Positions 24,281-33,036 are shown, numbered from the stretch's first letter. The stretch is DNA of 64,000 nt from Anaerolineae bacterium (GCA_023382535.1 JAHDWA010000053.1:9991-73990); one strand, 5' to 3'. Notes: generated from the sequence alone by a model not told the origin. Translations and numbers: made by a program.

Positions 24281-26386
24281 TTATCGAATGAGTCCGAGAA
24301 AGTAGTCCGAAATCCGCTGAGTTGCCTCCTCAATTTGTTCAATCGTATTGACCTCATCACGCCAAGTTCGTACCAGAGCCAGGCAGGCAACCCAACGGCT
24401 CAATTCCTCTGGGAAATGCACCAGTTTCTCTCTTAATAATGTAAACAAGATGTGGAGGTTGTCAGATTTAGGTTTCTCGGCCAGTTCTCCAAATCGGTCT
24501 TCTAAAGCGTACGTGACCTCTTTGGACATTAGATCGGTGAAACCTAATTCGTGGGCTATCTGTACCCTTGTTGCCTGCTGCCATCCGGTGATGATATGGA
24601 GCATGCTTGACGTGTCCCAATCCGGCACCAGCAATGTCTCAATCGTTATGAGTAGCGAAGGTTTAGATAAATCTGTCCCCTCGCCTGCTGGAGCCAGCAG
24701 CGTGCGCTCGATAGTGATTTGTCGCAAGTGATTTAAGGCTGCCTGTTGCCGTTGCCACTCCAGTTGTCGCTGTTCAGCCTCCCAGTCAAATAATGCTTCT
24801 TGCGCTTGACCTCCGCATTCCTGGTGAATGCAGACCATTTTCCAGTCTCCACCCGGCTCCACCAAAATTACAAATCCAGGCGGATGTCTATGGGCATGCT
24901 TGCATCTTTGCGGGGAGCAGAGTTGTCCCTCAAGTTGCGGCTCAAGCCAGATGAACTCTCCTATCTTTTGCTTCTCCTTAACAAAATGGGGCAGGACAGC
25001 CGGTAGTCCTTGCTTGGTCATCATCTCAACAGCGGCTTGGGCCGCTGTTTGTTCTTGTTGATTGAAGCAACTCGCAGGCTGGTGGACATCAGGGGCAACA
25101 CAGTAAGCCTCAACGTGATTGAGGAGAGAATCTTGCTCACCTCGTATCCCTTGTCTGTCCTGGGTAATCGCTGCGGAGGGATACTGGCTTAAATCAAGGC
25201 CATCTGCTACATCGAGTACAACCGAACCATCAGGAGTAGGCGTGAATTGCTCCGTGTATTGGGGAAATAAACGAAGATACTGGCAAAATTGCGGCACGGT
25301 ACCATCTTGATGAGGAACCCATTCGCTTTGCCCACTTTGCAATGTCTCTCTCAGTTTTTCAAAAGTTGTTTGACATCCCAGGCATTGAGGTGTAGGCACA
25401 CTGTTCCAAGTCTTTTTCTCTTCAAAGCGGACACCGTGCTTGATGAGGGCTTGGGTGATCGCTTGAGCTAACTCATCCACTGTCAGCGCTTGTCCCCCAT
25501 TTGAGTTGCGTAACTGGTCTAAAAACCTATGACGTAGCTCTGGATATTTAACGAATCGCTCCTTGATCAGCCTCATTTGCTGACGCAGCAACCAGGCCTG
25601 ATAGGCCCTTTGCCGCTCCCTGATTTCGGTTTGATCGTCAAGTAGGTGCTCCGGCAGTTCCTCAATGCCTTTAATTCTATGCTGGTAACATTCAGAGCAA
25701 ATCACTCGTAACTGCTGGTCACCGGCCAGATAGAGCTGGTACTGCGTTTCGAACCGGTTTTGGGGTCGGACACATAACTCGCAGGTCCATGCATTGAGTG
25801 ACGTGTCTATATCGATGAGCCACCCGGAGACTTTGTGATGTTCCGCTTTAGCAGCTCTGATGACATCTATCTCGTAAGTTTGATCGCCCCGTTGAATGAA
25901 GCGTTTGGTCTCTTCAGGAATTTCACCAGTCTCTTCCATTTCCTGGCGGACCTTAACCACCAAGCGGCGATCAACGCCGCAGTGACGGGTAAGCGCCCGA
26001 TCACTCATATAAAGACCATAAGGATGAAGGAGGGCCTGCCGAACGACATGCTGTTTGTCCTCCATACTCCGCCTTTGACCGTGCTTCTGATTGGCTGAGA
26101 GGGCCAGCCATTCCGCATCGGTTTGAGTGCCAGGTCTGATCCTAACCCGGAGCTGAATGCCGACCCGTTTAGCTGCTTCTCCCCGGTGGTAGCCATCCCA
26201 AATATAAATGTAACCTTCCGCATCCTGAACCCCTTCCGCTGGATCGAATACAATCCCCTCTGACATCATGGTGGCATATTCGTTAATAAGGGTGTAATTT
26301 ATGGCGGCCCGGCTCTGAATAAAGATAAATTGATGAGGCTCATAAAAATCTTGCTCGCCATCATTTGCGACAAATTGCTGTGACAT
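24281..26386 (-). CDS. ParB/Srx-fold protein with zinc clusters
   Basis: A 701-residue protein. Residues 15-100 resemble the ParB/sulfiredoxin fold: YATMMSEGIVFDPAEG, the IWDGYHRGEAAKRVG nucleotide/DNA-binding motif, and ANQKHGQRRSMEDKQ, which is common in phage and plasmid ParB-like proteins. An HTH-like segment follows (LTRHCGVDRRLVVKVRQEM). Two cysteine clusters come next (WTCELC...CSECYQHR, and CSPQRCKHAHRHPPGF...CIHQEC), then a helical C-terminus. The start at 26386 has AGGGGG 9 nt upstream. The perfect inverted repeat at 26436-26479 lies between this start and the recombinase stop. A deleted relative sits at 189-577. Likely DNA-binding; partner and role unknown. Confidence 0.8.
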   Translation of the reverse strand: MSQQFVANDGEQDFYEPHQFIFIQSRAAINYTLINEYATMMSEGIVFDPAEGVQDAEGYIYIWDGYHRGEAAKRVGIQLRVRIRPGTQTDAEWLALSANQKHGQRRSMEDKQHVVRQALLHPYGLYMSDRALTRHCGVDRRLVVKVRQEMEETGEIPEETKRFIQRGDQTYEIDVIRAAKAEHHKVSGWLIDIDTSLNAWTCELCVRPQNRFETQYQLYLAGDQQLRVICSECYQHRIKGIEELPEHLLDDQTEIRERQRAYQAWLLRQQMRLIKERFVKYPELRHRFLDQLRNSNGGQALTVDELAQAITQALIKHGVRFEEKKTWNSVPTPQCLGCQTTFEKLRETLQSGQSEWVPHQDGTVPQFCQYLRLFPQYTEQFTPTPDGSVVLDVADGLDLSQYPSAAITQDRQGIRGEQDSLLNHVEAYCVAPDVHQPASCFNQQEQTAAQAAVEMMTKQGLPAVLPHFVKEKQKIGEFIWLEPQLEGQLCSPQRCKHAHRHPPGFVILVEPGGDWKMVCIHQECGGQAQEALFDWEAEQRQLEWQRQQAALNHLRQITIERTLLAPAGEGTDLSKPSLLITIETLLVPDWDTSSMLHIITGWQQATRVQIAHELGFTDLMSKEVTYALEDRFGELAEKPKSDNLHILFTLLREKLVHFPEELSRWVACLALVRTWRDEVNTIEQIEEATQRISDYFLGLIR

Positions 26387-26435
26387 ACACCAAACCCCCT
26401 TCATGGGTCAATAGCATAAACAGTGGTTTTGAGTT

Positions 26436-26479
26436 CAGCGTATGTAGCGTTTATAGTTCCATAAACGCTACATACGCTG
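26436..26479. repeat. Perfect 19-bp inverted repeat upstream of the ParB-like gene
   Basis: Arms CAGCGTATGTAGCGTTTAT (26436-26454) and its exact complement (26461-26479) are separated by 6 nt. It lies 50 bp before the ParB-like start and 59 bp after the recombinase stop. There is no T-tract on either side, so an intrinsic terminator is unlikely. A binding site for the ParB-like protein (operator or parS-like) or a recombinase site fits better. One arm is repeated beside the pseudogene at 153-178. Confidence 0.85.
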
Positions 26480-26537
26480 GATAGATGGTCTTTATATCAG
26501 ACGGTGAACCTTGTCTCATGACCTGATGCGTAGCATC

Positions 26538-28241
26538 TCAGCCTCCAATTTTCAAGACCGGAAAGTGCAGTTCAAGCCGACACTCATCACCGGTCATAAC
26601 AATCCGAGAAAACATTTGCTCACATAATTCCCGTAAATCAAAAAACTCCCCGCCATTGAGCATTGCCTGGGTTTTGCTGACATAGCTTTCAAGCTCTTCC
26701 AAGGTCATGTCTATCCGGCTTTTCGCCAGTCTGTCTTTAAGCTCGCCCAACTCCTTTTCTAATTGCCCGACCAGTTTATCCTGTTCCAATAAGAGTTGGG
26801 CCGCCGTAGACGAGTATTCTGGCAGCTTGCCAAAATTGTATCCAAACTTTTTGGCCAGGCTCTTGGCATCAGCTAATCCTTTTTGGGTGGCCTCGACCCG
26901 CAGTTGTAGTTCGGCCAACCCTTGATTCAAATGCTCGTTGGTCCAAGTCAGTAAGCTTTGTAAATATTCGGTGGAAAGTACATGTTGTTGCAAAATACCC
27001 GTGATACTTACCTCCAGTTCATCGGCTGGCAAAAGTGGCGCTTGGGGACACAGCTCCATGCGCTCATTGCGCCTTGAGCAGACATAATAGCGGATTTGAT
27101 CAATTTTCTTACCTTCCATCGGGGCATGGCAGTAGCCACAAACTGATTTGTCGGCCAGGTAATAGCTGCTGCCCTTGCGGCGGGGGTGGAACCGTTTAGT
27201 GGTCAGGCTTTCCTTCCGCGCTGGCATTTGCTTTTGGACGGCATCAAACAACTCGGTCGAAATCAAGGCTGGATAGATGTTCTTATAGATCCTGCCATCA
27301 TATTCGTACTCGCCAATGTAGATCCGGTTGTGGAAAAAAGTTCGCCACGAGCTCGGTTCTGGACCAAACAGATGAGTTGCTTCAGAGATCACGGCATAGG
27401 GAGCGCCATGCGCTCTCAATTCAAAGGCTTTAATCGCCAGAGGAGCTAACTTGGGGTCAGGGAAGGGTTTCCGTCCGAATCGGGGCGTACCGTCAGCTCT
27501 GACTCCGAAGGAGACGGATTCAGAGGCATAACCTTTCGCCACTGGACCTACCGGAACAAACCCCTGTTCAGCCAGAAGCCGCAATCCGCGTTTTGTATTT
27601 TTGCCAAGATCGGTGCGGAATTGATGATTTTTCCAATCGATCAAGGCTTCAAAAACGTAACGAAATGGATTGTCAGGGATGTCATCCATCATTGAGAATA
27701 ATTTCCAGCCATTTCGGCGTAATTCTGACCGGAAAAATTGCGAGTCATCGATCTCTCGAGCGAACCGTGAAAGATCCCAAAAAATAATCATATCAGCCGG
27801 CCGAGGTTTTTGTCGAGCTAAATGAGTCATCAAATTAAACTGTTCACGATTCTTAGTTGATCCGCCAGAAGCTCGCTCATCACAAAATATTCTTCCTATA
27901 ATCAATCCTTGCTCCTCAGCAAATCTTTCCACGGCTGCTTTTTGGGAAGCGATATCTTGGTTACGCCCAGGAGAATGACGTAAATAAACCCAAACTATAG
28001 TGCCGCGGGCTATATGAAGAGGATCAATGTCTGCCTCACCTTCGCCTTTTCCCGAAGTGAAAGGACGCATCGTGGCAAACCAAGCAGCTTTATAGATTTC
28101 ATCGGGTGGCCAGACTTTAGCAGTAATGGGCACAGGCAGGACAAGGAGAAGGGCTAAACAAAAACCCGAAAGCAGTCCTAAATGCCACCGCCAAACCCGG
28201 ATCAATCGTTTCAATAATCTCCAGTTGATTATTTCTTTCAT
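26538..28241 (-). CDS. Large serine recombinase with N-terminal hydrophobic segment
   Basis: A 567-residue protein. The resolvase domain begins near residue 80 (IVWVYLRHSPGRNQDIASQK, with the catalytic Ser in RHS) and includes FCDERASGGSTKNR and IIFWDLSRFAREID. The Recombinase domain is about 240-350. A four-cysteine zinc ribbon follows (SVCGYCHAPMEG...YYVCSRRNERMELCPQ), then a long coiled coil at 430-530. Oddly, residues 18-45 are strongly hydrophobic (LGLLSGFCLALLLVLPVPI), and the start before them has a good GGAG site. The alternative Met at residue 58 has none. It would mediate site-specific integration, excision or inversion; its sites may include the nearby inverted repeat. Confidence 0.88.
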   Translation of the reverse strand: MKEIINWRLLKRLIRVWRWHLGLLSGFCLALLLVLPVPITAKVWPPDEIYKAAWFATMRPFTSGKGEGEADIDPLHIARGTIVWVYLRHSPGRNQDIASQKAAVERFAEEQGLIIGRIFCDERASGGSTKNREQFNLMTHLARQKPRPADMIIFWDLSRFAREIDDSQFFRSELRRNGWKLFSMMDDIPDNPFRYVFEALIDWKNHQFRTDLGKNTKRGLRLLAEQGFVPVGPVAKGYASESVSFGVRADGTPRFGRKPFPDPKLAPLAIKAFELRAHGAPYAVISEATHLFGPEPSSWRTFFHNRIYIGEYEYDGRIYKNIYPALISTELFDAVQKQMPARKESLTTKRFHPRRKGSSYYLADKSVCGYCHAPMEGKKIDQIRYYVCSRRNERMELCPQAPLLPADELEVSITGILQQHVLSTEYLQSLLTWTNEHLNQGLAELQLRVEATQKGLADAKSLAKKFGYNFGKLPEYSSTAAQLLLEQDKLVGQLEKELGELKDRLAKSRIDMTLEELESYVSKTQAMLNGGEFFDLRELCEQMFSRIVMTGDECRLELHFPVLKIGG

Positions 28242-28309
28242 TTTCTCCGCTCCAATGAAATATATTTATTCTCCTACCTGTTAGGGACAAGGGTTTATAT
28301 GCAAACAGA

Positions 28310-28340
28310 ACTGGCCTATGCGCCAGTCCTTTTGCTTTTT
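28310..28340 (+). terminator. Possible intrinsic terminator
   Basis: Stem ACTGGC/GCCAGT with a 6-nt loop, followed by CCTTTTGCTTTTT. The T-tract resembles that of the terminator at 72-105. No plus-strand gene ends just upstream, so it may be a leftover, or it may block transcription entering the permease genes. Confidence 0.5.
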
Positions 28341-28473
28341 CGCTTAGATTGAATTATCATCTAATGATAAAGTGGGCTGTTAACACTACCGGTGCATTGA
28401 TATTGTCAATTACCGTGTAGAGTAAAATCCTGCATACTTTCATTATCTGTTTCAAAGAAGAGGCGCTAACCCC

Positions 28474-29556
28474 ATGTTGCAATATATTACCCGGCGGGTC
28501 GCTCTGGCTGTCCCCGTTTTAATTGGTATCTTGTTTGTTACCTTTGCCCTGGCTCGGCTAATTCCGGGGGACCCCTGCCGGGCGGTGCTGGGAGAGCGGG
28601 CCACGGATGTCATTTGCGATGCTTTTATGGAGCGAAACGGCCTCAACAAGCCAATCCCGACCCAATTTATGATCTACTTGCGGCAGATTCTCATTGAGCG
28701 AGACCTGGGCGAGTCCTTCCGTTTTGGCCGGCCGGTGATAGATATTGTGGTCGAACGCCTGCCGGTGACCATTGAATTAGCCATCGCTTCGATGATTTTT
28801 GCTACAATTTTGGGAATTCTGTTTGGAATTACCTCGGCCTATTGGCATAACTCCTCCATTGATGTCAGTACGATGGTTGGAGCCAACATTGGCGTCTCCG
28901 TGCCGGTGTTTGTGCTGGGCTTGTTGTTGCAGTATGTTTTTGCCCTGCTTTTGAAAGATACGGCCCTGCAACTGCCCCCTTCCGGGCGGCTGACATCAGG
29001 CATCACCAATCCGCCTTTTTTTGAGGTGTGGGGGTGGGACATCGCCGAAGGCACCAGTCTGTTCACTTTTTACTCCTTTCTGGCTAACTTTAATTTTTTG
29101 AACGCCCTTTTGACCGGCAATTGGACAGCTTTTGGCGACGCTTTCAAACACATGCTTCTGCCGGCCATAGCGGTCGGGACTATCCCCCTGGCGATTATTG
29201 CCCGTATCACTCGTTCCAGTTTACTCGAAGTGTTGAGTCTGGATTACATCCGCACCGCCCGGGCCAAGGGGCTGGCGGAGATCGCAGTTGTTTTTAGCCA
29301 CGGCCTGAGCAATGCCATGCTGCCGGTGGTGACCATTGTCGGGCTGCAATTGGGTTACTTGTTGAGCGGAGCAGTCTTGACCGAAACGATTTTTAATCTG
29401 GCCGGCCTGGGCCGGACCCTTTATGAGGCCATCACCGCCCGCGACTACATCATCGTGCAGGGTCTCACCTTGATTATTGCTGTTGGCTTTGTGGTCATCA
29501 ACCTGATCGTTGATATTTCCTACGCCTTTCTCGACCCGCGTATTCGCTTGAGTTAA
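28474..29556 (+). CDS. Dipeptide/oligopeptide-type ABC permease (DppB-like)
   Basis: A 360-residue inner-membrane permease. The N-terminus has the family signature LQYITRRVALAVPVLIGILFVTFALARLIPGDP, six TM helices follow, and the ABC-contact loop is DYIRTARAKGL near 255. The end is VDISYAFLDPRIRLS, as in DppB. It pairs with the DppC-like gene 52 bp downstream. No solute-binding protein or ATPase gene is in the neighbourhood, so the other transporter parts must be encoded elsewhere. Substrate: peptides, nickel or oligosaccharides are all possible for this class. Confidence 0.93.
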   Translation: MLQYITRRVALAVPVLIGILFVTFALARLIPGDPCRAVLGERATDVICDAFMERNGLNKPIPTQFMIYLRQILIERDLGESFRFGRPVIDIVVERLPVTIELAIASMIFATILGILFGITSAYWHNSSIDVSTMVGANIGVSVPVFVLGLLLQYVFALLLKDTALQLPPSGRLTSGITNPPFFEVWGWDIAEGTSLFTFYSFLANFNFLNALLTGNWTAFGDAFKHMLLPAIAVGTIPLAIIARITRSSLLEVLSLDYIRTARAKGLAEIAVVFSHGLSNAMLPVVTIVGLQLGYLLSGAVLTETIFNLAGLGRTLYEAITARDYIIVQGLTLIIAVGFVVINLIVDISYAFLDPRIRLS

Positions 29557-29608
29557 ACTTCGTGTGGATAGGCGGTTGACCTGTCCGTGTCTAAAATAGG
29601 GAGGACGT

Positions 29609-30553
29609 ATGACAGCCGAAACATTACCAATTCCAGCAGCGGCTGTGGCCAAAGCCAAAGAACCGAGCAGTCTTTATCGAGACGCGATCCGTCACTTGTT
29701 GCAAAAACAGTCGGCGGTAGTGGGCATGATAATTTTATTGGTGCTCGTTCTTGTCGCCGTCTTTGCGCCGCTTATCGCTCCCTATGACCCCGAACAGCAG
29801 TTGATTGGGGTTGAGTCGGGGATCAAAAAACGCTCGCCGCCTTGTATTCACTTGCTGGGCTGCTCGGCGGAGAAACCCCAGCATATTTTTGGGGTAGACG
29901 CCAACTTCCGCGACTTTTTTAGCCGGGTTGTTTTTGGGTCACGCCTGTCGCTCCTGGTCGGTTTTGCTTCGGTGACATTTGCCATTGTCGTCGGGACAGC
30001 GCTGGGGGCAGTGGCCGGTTTTTTTGGCGGCTGGCTGGATAATACGATTATGCGGCTAATGGATGTGCTGCTGGCCTTTCCGGCCCTGATTCTGGCCATT
30101 GCGATTGTTACCGTGCTGGGGCCGGGCTTAATCAATGCCCTGATTGCTATCGGCATTGTCACCATTCCGGCTTATGCCCGGGTCATTCGTTCCAGCGTTC
30201 TCTCGGTCAAGGAGCAGGATTTTATTCTGGCCGATAGGGCCTTGGGTGTGCCGCCGGGCCGGATTCTCTTCCGGGATATTCTGCCCAACTCGATTACGCC
30301 CTTGATTGTGCAGGGCACCCTGGGTATCGGTACGGCGATTGTGGAAGTAGCGGCGCTGTCCTTTCTGGGCCTGGGCGCGCAGCCCCCGACACCGGAGTGG
30401 GGATTAATGGTCAGCGCCGAACGCAACCAGATTTTCACGGCCCCTTACCTGGTGTTCATCCCCGGTATTGCGATTGCCCTGGTGGTGTTGGGTTTCAATT
30501 TGTTAGGCGACGGTCTGCAAGACGCCTTGAATCCGCGCCTGAATCGCCGTTAA
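29609..30553 (+). CDS. Dipeptide/oligopeptide-type ABC permease (DppC-like)
   Basis: A 314-residue permease. It has the DppC-type N-terminal helix followed by FAPLIAPYDPEQQL, the periplasmic segment HLLGCSAEKPQHIFGVDANFRDFFSRVVFGSRLS, and the EAA-type loop FILADRALGVPPGRILFRDILPN. It ends NLLGDGLQDALNPRLNRR, typical of the family. The HLLG..A...FG.D..GRD pattern is partly altered by an insertion containing CS and PQH. It is co-transcribed with the DppB-like gene; the strong terminator at 30591 closes the unit. Confidence 0.93.
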   Translation: MTAETLPIPAAAVAKAKEPSSLYRDAIRHLLQKQSAVVGMIILLVLVLVAVFAPLIAPYDPEQQLIGVESGIKKRSPPCIHLLGCSAEKPQHIFGVDANFRDFFSRVVFGSRLSLLVGFASVTFAIVVGTALGAVAGFFGGWLDNTIMRLMDVLLAFPALILAIAIVTVLGPGLINALIAIGIVTIPAYARVIRSSVLSVKEQDFILADRALGVPPGRILFRDILPNSITPLIVQGTLGIGTAIVEVAALSFLGLGAQPPTPEWGLMVSAERNQIFTAPYLVFIPGIAIALVVLGFNLLGDGLQDALNPRLNRR

Positions 30554-30590
30554 AGTGTATGGTCTAATTATAACCTTAACTGATCGTCAG

Positions 30591-30643
30591 AATGCCCGGC
30601 TCACTGGCTGCCGCTACATCGCAGGTGAGGCCGGGCATTTTTC
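30591..30643 (+). terminator. Rho-independent terminator after the permease operon
   Basis: AATGCCCGGC-TCAC pairs with GTGAG-GCCGGGCATT across a 20-nt loop and is followed by TTTTTC. It is a strong bidirectional-looking hairpin that separates the permeases from the thioredoxin-like gene. Confidence 0.88.
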
Positions 30644-30667
30644 TTTCCGGGCAAGGCATGGGGGAAG

Positions 30668-31276
30668 ATGTCAATTCTGAAAATTTACCAGGGAGCGGCG
30701 CTGCAGCAGGCTTTGGCGGAAATCGTTGCGCCGGTCGAGGTGATTTATTTCGCCGTTGACCAGCCAGAGCCGGATACCCTGGCTGCCCTGGCTGATCTCA
30801 TGGCTTTGACCGCCCAACTCTCGGTGACCACCCAGCCTGCCGGTCTAACTGTGCCGGCTGATCGGGTAGTGGTGCGCAGCCAGGCCGGGCGCGAACTGGT
30901 CTTTGTCGGCGCGCCGCTTGGCCTGGAATTAGCCGCCCTGGTTTCAGCGATTATCGTCGCCGGGCGGGGAGACTCCGGTTTGCTGCCGGCAACGCGGCAA
31001 GCGCTGGCTCGCTTGCAGAGCCTGGTTCACCTGGAAGTTTTTACCACGCCCACTTGACCAACCTGCGCCCAGGCGGTCAGCCTGGTCCACAAGTTTGCGT
31101 TTGAAAGCGCTCAAATTACGGCGGAGGCTGTCTCAGCCGTGGTGATGATCGAAGTGGCCCAACACTATGGGGTGCTGGGAACGCCTCATCTGGTGTTAAA
31201 TGGGGTACACCATGTCAGGGGACGAGTCGGTGAGGAACAGTTATTGGCTTCAATTCAAGCCCTGAATGCGTCTTGA
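30668..31276 (+). CDS. Probable selenoprotein: two-domain thioredoxin-fold oxidoreductase with UxxC
   Basis: The reading frame meets TGA at 31055-31057 and stays open for 72 more codons to TGA 31274-31276; read through, the protein has 202 residues. The C-terminal domain reads HLEVFTTPT-U-PTCAQAVSLV, then HKFAFESAQITAE and GVLGTPHLVLNG, the standard thioredoxin/PDO layout in which this TGA position is the first cysteine of CPYC. The N-terminal domain (FVGAPLGLELAALVSAII, then GDSGLLPATRQAL) matches the non-catalytic half of these two-domain proteins. A hairpin with loop GGUCA follows the TGA. Selenocysteine insertion is thus the best reading; a nonsense mutation or base error is the alternative. 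Start chosen at ATG 30668 behind GGGGGA. No sel genes are in the window. Confidence 0.75.
31069..31085 (+). promoter_or_regulatory. Candidate bacterial SECIS hairpin
   Basis: CCAGGC-GGUCA-GCCUGG: a perfect 6-bp stem with a 5-nt loop starting GG and containing GU. The loop begins 17 nt after the in-frame TGA. Known bacterial SECIS elements lie within the coding region a short distance after UGA and place G/U in the apical loop for SelB. The fit is by eye only. Confidence 0.6.
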
Positions 31277-31281
31277 CCTGT

Positions 31282-31905
31282 TTATTTACACCCGGCCATA
31301 CAGATAAATTCTCGATAGCGATCTCCACTCCGGATTGTCTTGATTTCTCTGAATCCGGCTTTGACCAGCATTTGGCGGACCTCTTCCTCCTCATAGGTCT
31401 TGACCCCGTATCGAACAAATCCCTTTTTCTCTAAATCTCTTTTACAGGTATAAGTCAACACGAGCTTACCTTTTTCCTGAAGGATGCGATAAATCTCCGC
31501 AACGCCTTGCGGAGTGTCGCTCCAATAAAATATGGAGTTCACCGAACTAACCTTGGTGAAATACCCGTCAGGATAGGGGAGCGCTTCGGCTCTACCGCAC
31601 TGAATATCTACTCTGCCGGCCTTAATGGCTGCTCGATGCCGCGCCCGGCAGCGTTTCACCATGACCGGGGATATATCAATCCCCGCGACCCAGCCGCATT
31701 TAACCCGGGGAATAATCCTGGCCAGCAGGTAGCCTCCGCCAAATCCAATATCGAGAACACGGTCCTCTTCTTTTAATTCTAAATGGGCCAGCGTAACGTC
31801 ATTCAACTTGGCATTTCTCTTGTTCCACAGCGGGCCAAGAACAAATTTGCCAATAATTCCTGTAGGGTTGCTCAATTGACGAGCCAGATAGCGTTGAAAT
31901 ATCAT
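31282..31905 (-). CDS. Class I SAM-dependent methyltransferase
   Basis: A 207-residue methyltransferase. Motif I is DRVLDIGFGGGYLLARI near residue 50, the acidic end of strand 2 is GIDISPVMVKR, and motif II/III is CGRAEALPYPDGYFTKVSSVN. The N-terminus (RYLARQLSNPTGIIGKFVLG) resembles lipid or quinone methyltransferase relatives, but the acceptor is not identifiable. It converges on the selenoprotein gene with only 5 bp between stops. The GH43 gene lies upstream in the same orientation with a 9-bp gap. Confidence 0.85.
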   Translation of the reverse strand: MIFQRYLARQLSNPTGIIGKFVLGPLWNKRNAKLNDVTLAHLELKEEDRVLDIGFGGGYLLARIIPRVKCGWVAGIDISPVMVKRCRARHRAAIKAGRVDIQCGRAEALPYPDGYFTKVSSVNSIFYWSDTPQGVAEIYRILQEKGKLVLTYTCKRDLEKKGFVRYGVKTYEEEEVRQMLVKAGFREIKTIRSGDRYREFICMAGCK

Positions 31906-31914
31906 ACCAGATTA

Positions 31915-33036
31915 TCACGGTTCAATCGTCTGGATAGTGCCGTCCGCGTTATAGACCAACTCGGCCACTTTCACACTGCGTTTGTTGCTGACGCCTCCCG
32001 ACAGCGAACTGTCGTGATAAAACAGATACCACTTGCCCTGAAACTCGACGATGGAATGATGCGTCGTCCAGCCAACAACCGGATAAAGAACATACCCTCT
32101 AAAAACAAAGGGGCCGGTCGGCTTCTGGCCTGTGGCGTAGGCAATGAAATGGGTATCACCCGTGGAATAGGAGAGATAGTAGCTGCCGTTATATTTGTGC
32201 AGCCAGGCCGCCTCGAAAAATCGCCGGGCGTGGTCACCGGCGAGGAGCGGCGGTCCGTCTTCAGTGGTGATGGAAACTTCTTCAATCGGGCTGTCGAAAC
32301 TCAGCATGTCCGGCGACAGCTTCGCCACCCTGGGACCCAGGGCCGGTTCTGTCCCAGTAGGTTCCACGCCTGCCGGGTCGAAATTTCCCTTCTGCCATTT
32401 TTCGAGCTGCCCGCCCCACAGCCCTCCAAAGACCATGTAAGCCTGTCCATCCTCGTCAATAAAAACACAGGGATCAATGCTGAAACTGCCTGGAATGAAC
32501 TCTGGTTGCGGGGTGAAGGGGCCAGCCGGTGATTTGCTGGTCGCCGCGCCGATGCGAAAAATGCCAGCGTGATCCCTGGCCGGAAAATAGAAGTAGTAAG
32601 CGCCATTCTTAAAGGCGGCATCAGGCGCCCACATCTGTTTCTTCGCCCAGGGAACATCGGCCAGGTGTAAGACCTGCCCGTGATCCACCGGCAGAGAGTG
32701 CATGTTCTCTAATGAAAAGACATGGTAATCTACCATATCATATTGGTCCCCATCCGGCGTCGGCGGGTTGTCGTGGTCTAAGTCATGCGAGGGATAAATG
32801 TACAGCCTGTCTTCAAAAACATGAGCGGAAGGATCGGCGGTATAGATGTGGGTTATTAACGGTTTTTTCATGATGTCTAATTCCCTGGTTTGTGCGGCGT
32901 TGTTGATAACCATTTTTGTAAGAGGGCTGGTTAAGGATGTTTCAACCTTGGATTGAGTACAGGCCCATATTGCCAGCGATGTAAAAAAAATTGCCATAAA
33001 ATTGATGACCAAGGAAGATTTCTTACGCTGCAACAT
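31915..33036 (-). CDS. Glycoside hydrolase family 43, lipoprotein
   Basis: A 373-residue five-bladed beta-propeller glycosidase. The catalytic base Asp is in HIYTADPSAHVFEDRLYIYPS, the pKa-tuning Asp in FSIDPCVFIDEDGQAYMVFG, and the acid Glu in RRFFEAAWLHKYNGSYYLSYS. This is the set expected for beta-xylosidase/arabinofuranosidase activity on plant-type oligosaccharides. The N-terminus FMAIFFTSLAIWAC is a lipoprotein signal with a lipobox, so the enzyme is probably anchored outside the membrane. The start at 33036 is preferred because it places the signal at the N-terminus; the frame opens at 33072. Confidence 0.9.
   Translation of the reverse strand: MLQRKKSSLVINFMAIFFTSLAIWACTQSKVETSLTSPLTKMVINNAAQTRELDIMKKPLITHIYTADPSAHVFEDRLYIYPSHDLDHDNPPTPDGDQYDMVDYHVFSLENMHSLPVDHGQVLHLADVPWAKKQMWAPDAAFKNGAYYFYFPARDHAGIFRIGAATSKSPAGPFTPQPEFIPGSFSIDPCVFIDEDGQAYMVFGGLWGGQLEKWQKGNFDPAGVEPTGTEPALGPRVAKLSPDMLSFDSPIEEVSITTEDGPPLLAGDHARRFFEAAWLHKYNGSYYLSYSTGDTHFIAYATGQKPTGPFVFRGYVLYPVVGWTTHHSIVEFQGKWYLFYHDSSLSGGVSNKRSVKVAELVYNADGTIQTIEP

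Noticed and set aside
26436..26479. The 19-bp inverted repeat as an intrinsic terminator
   Set aside because: There is no T-tract on either side and the arms are moderately AT-rich; a binding or recombination site fits better.
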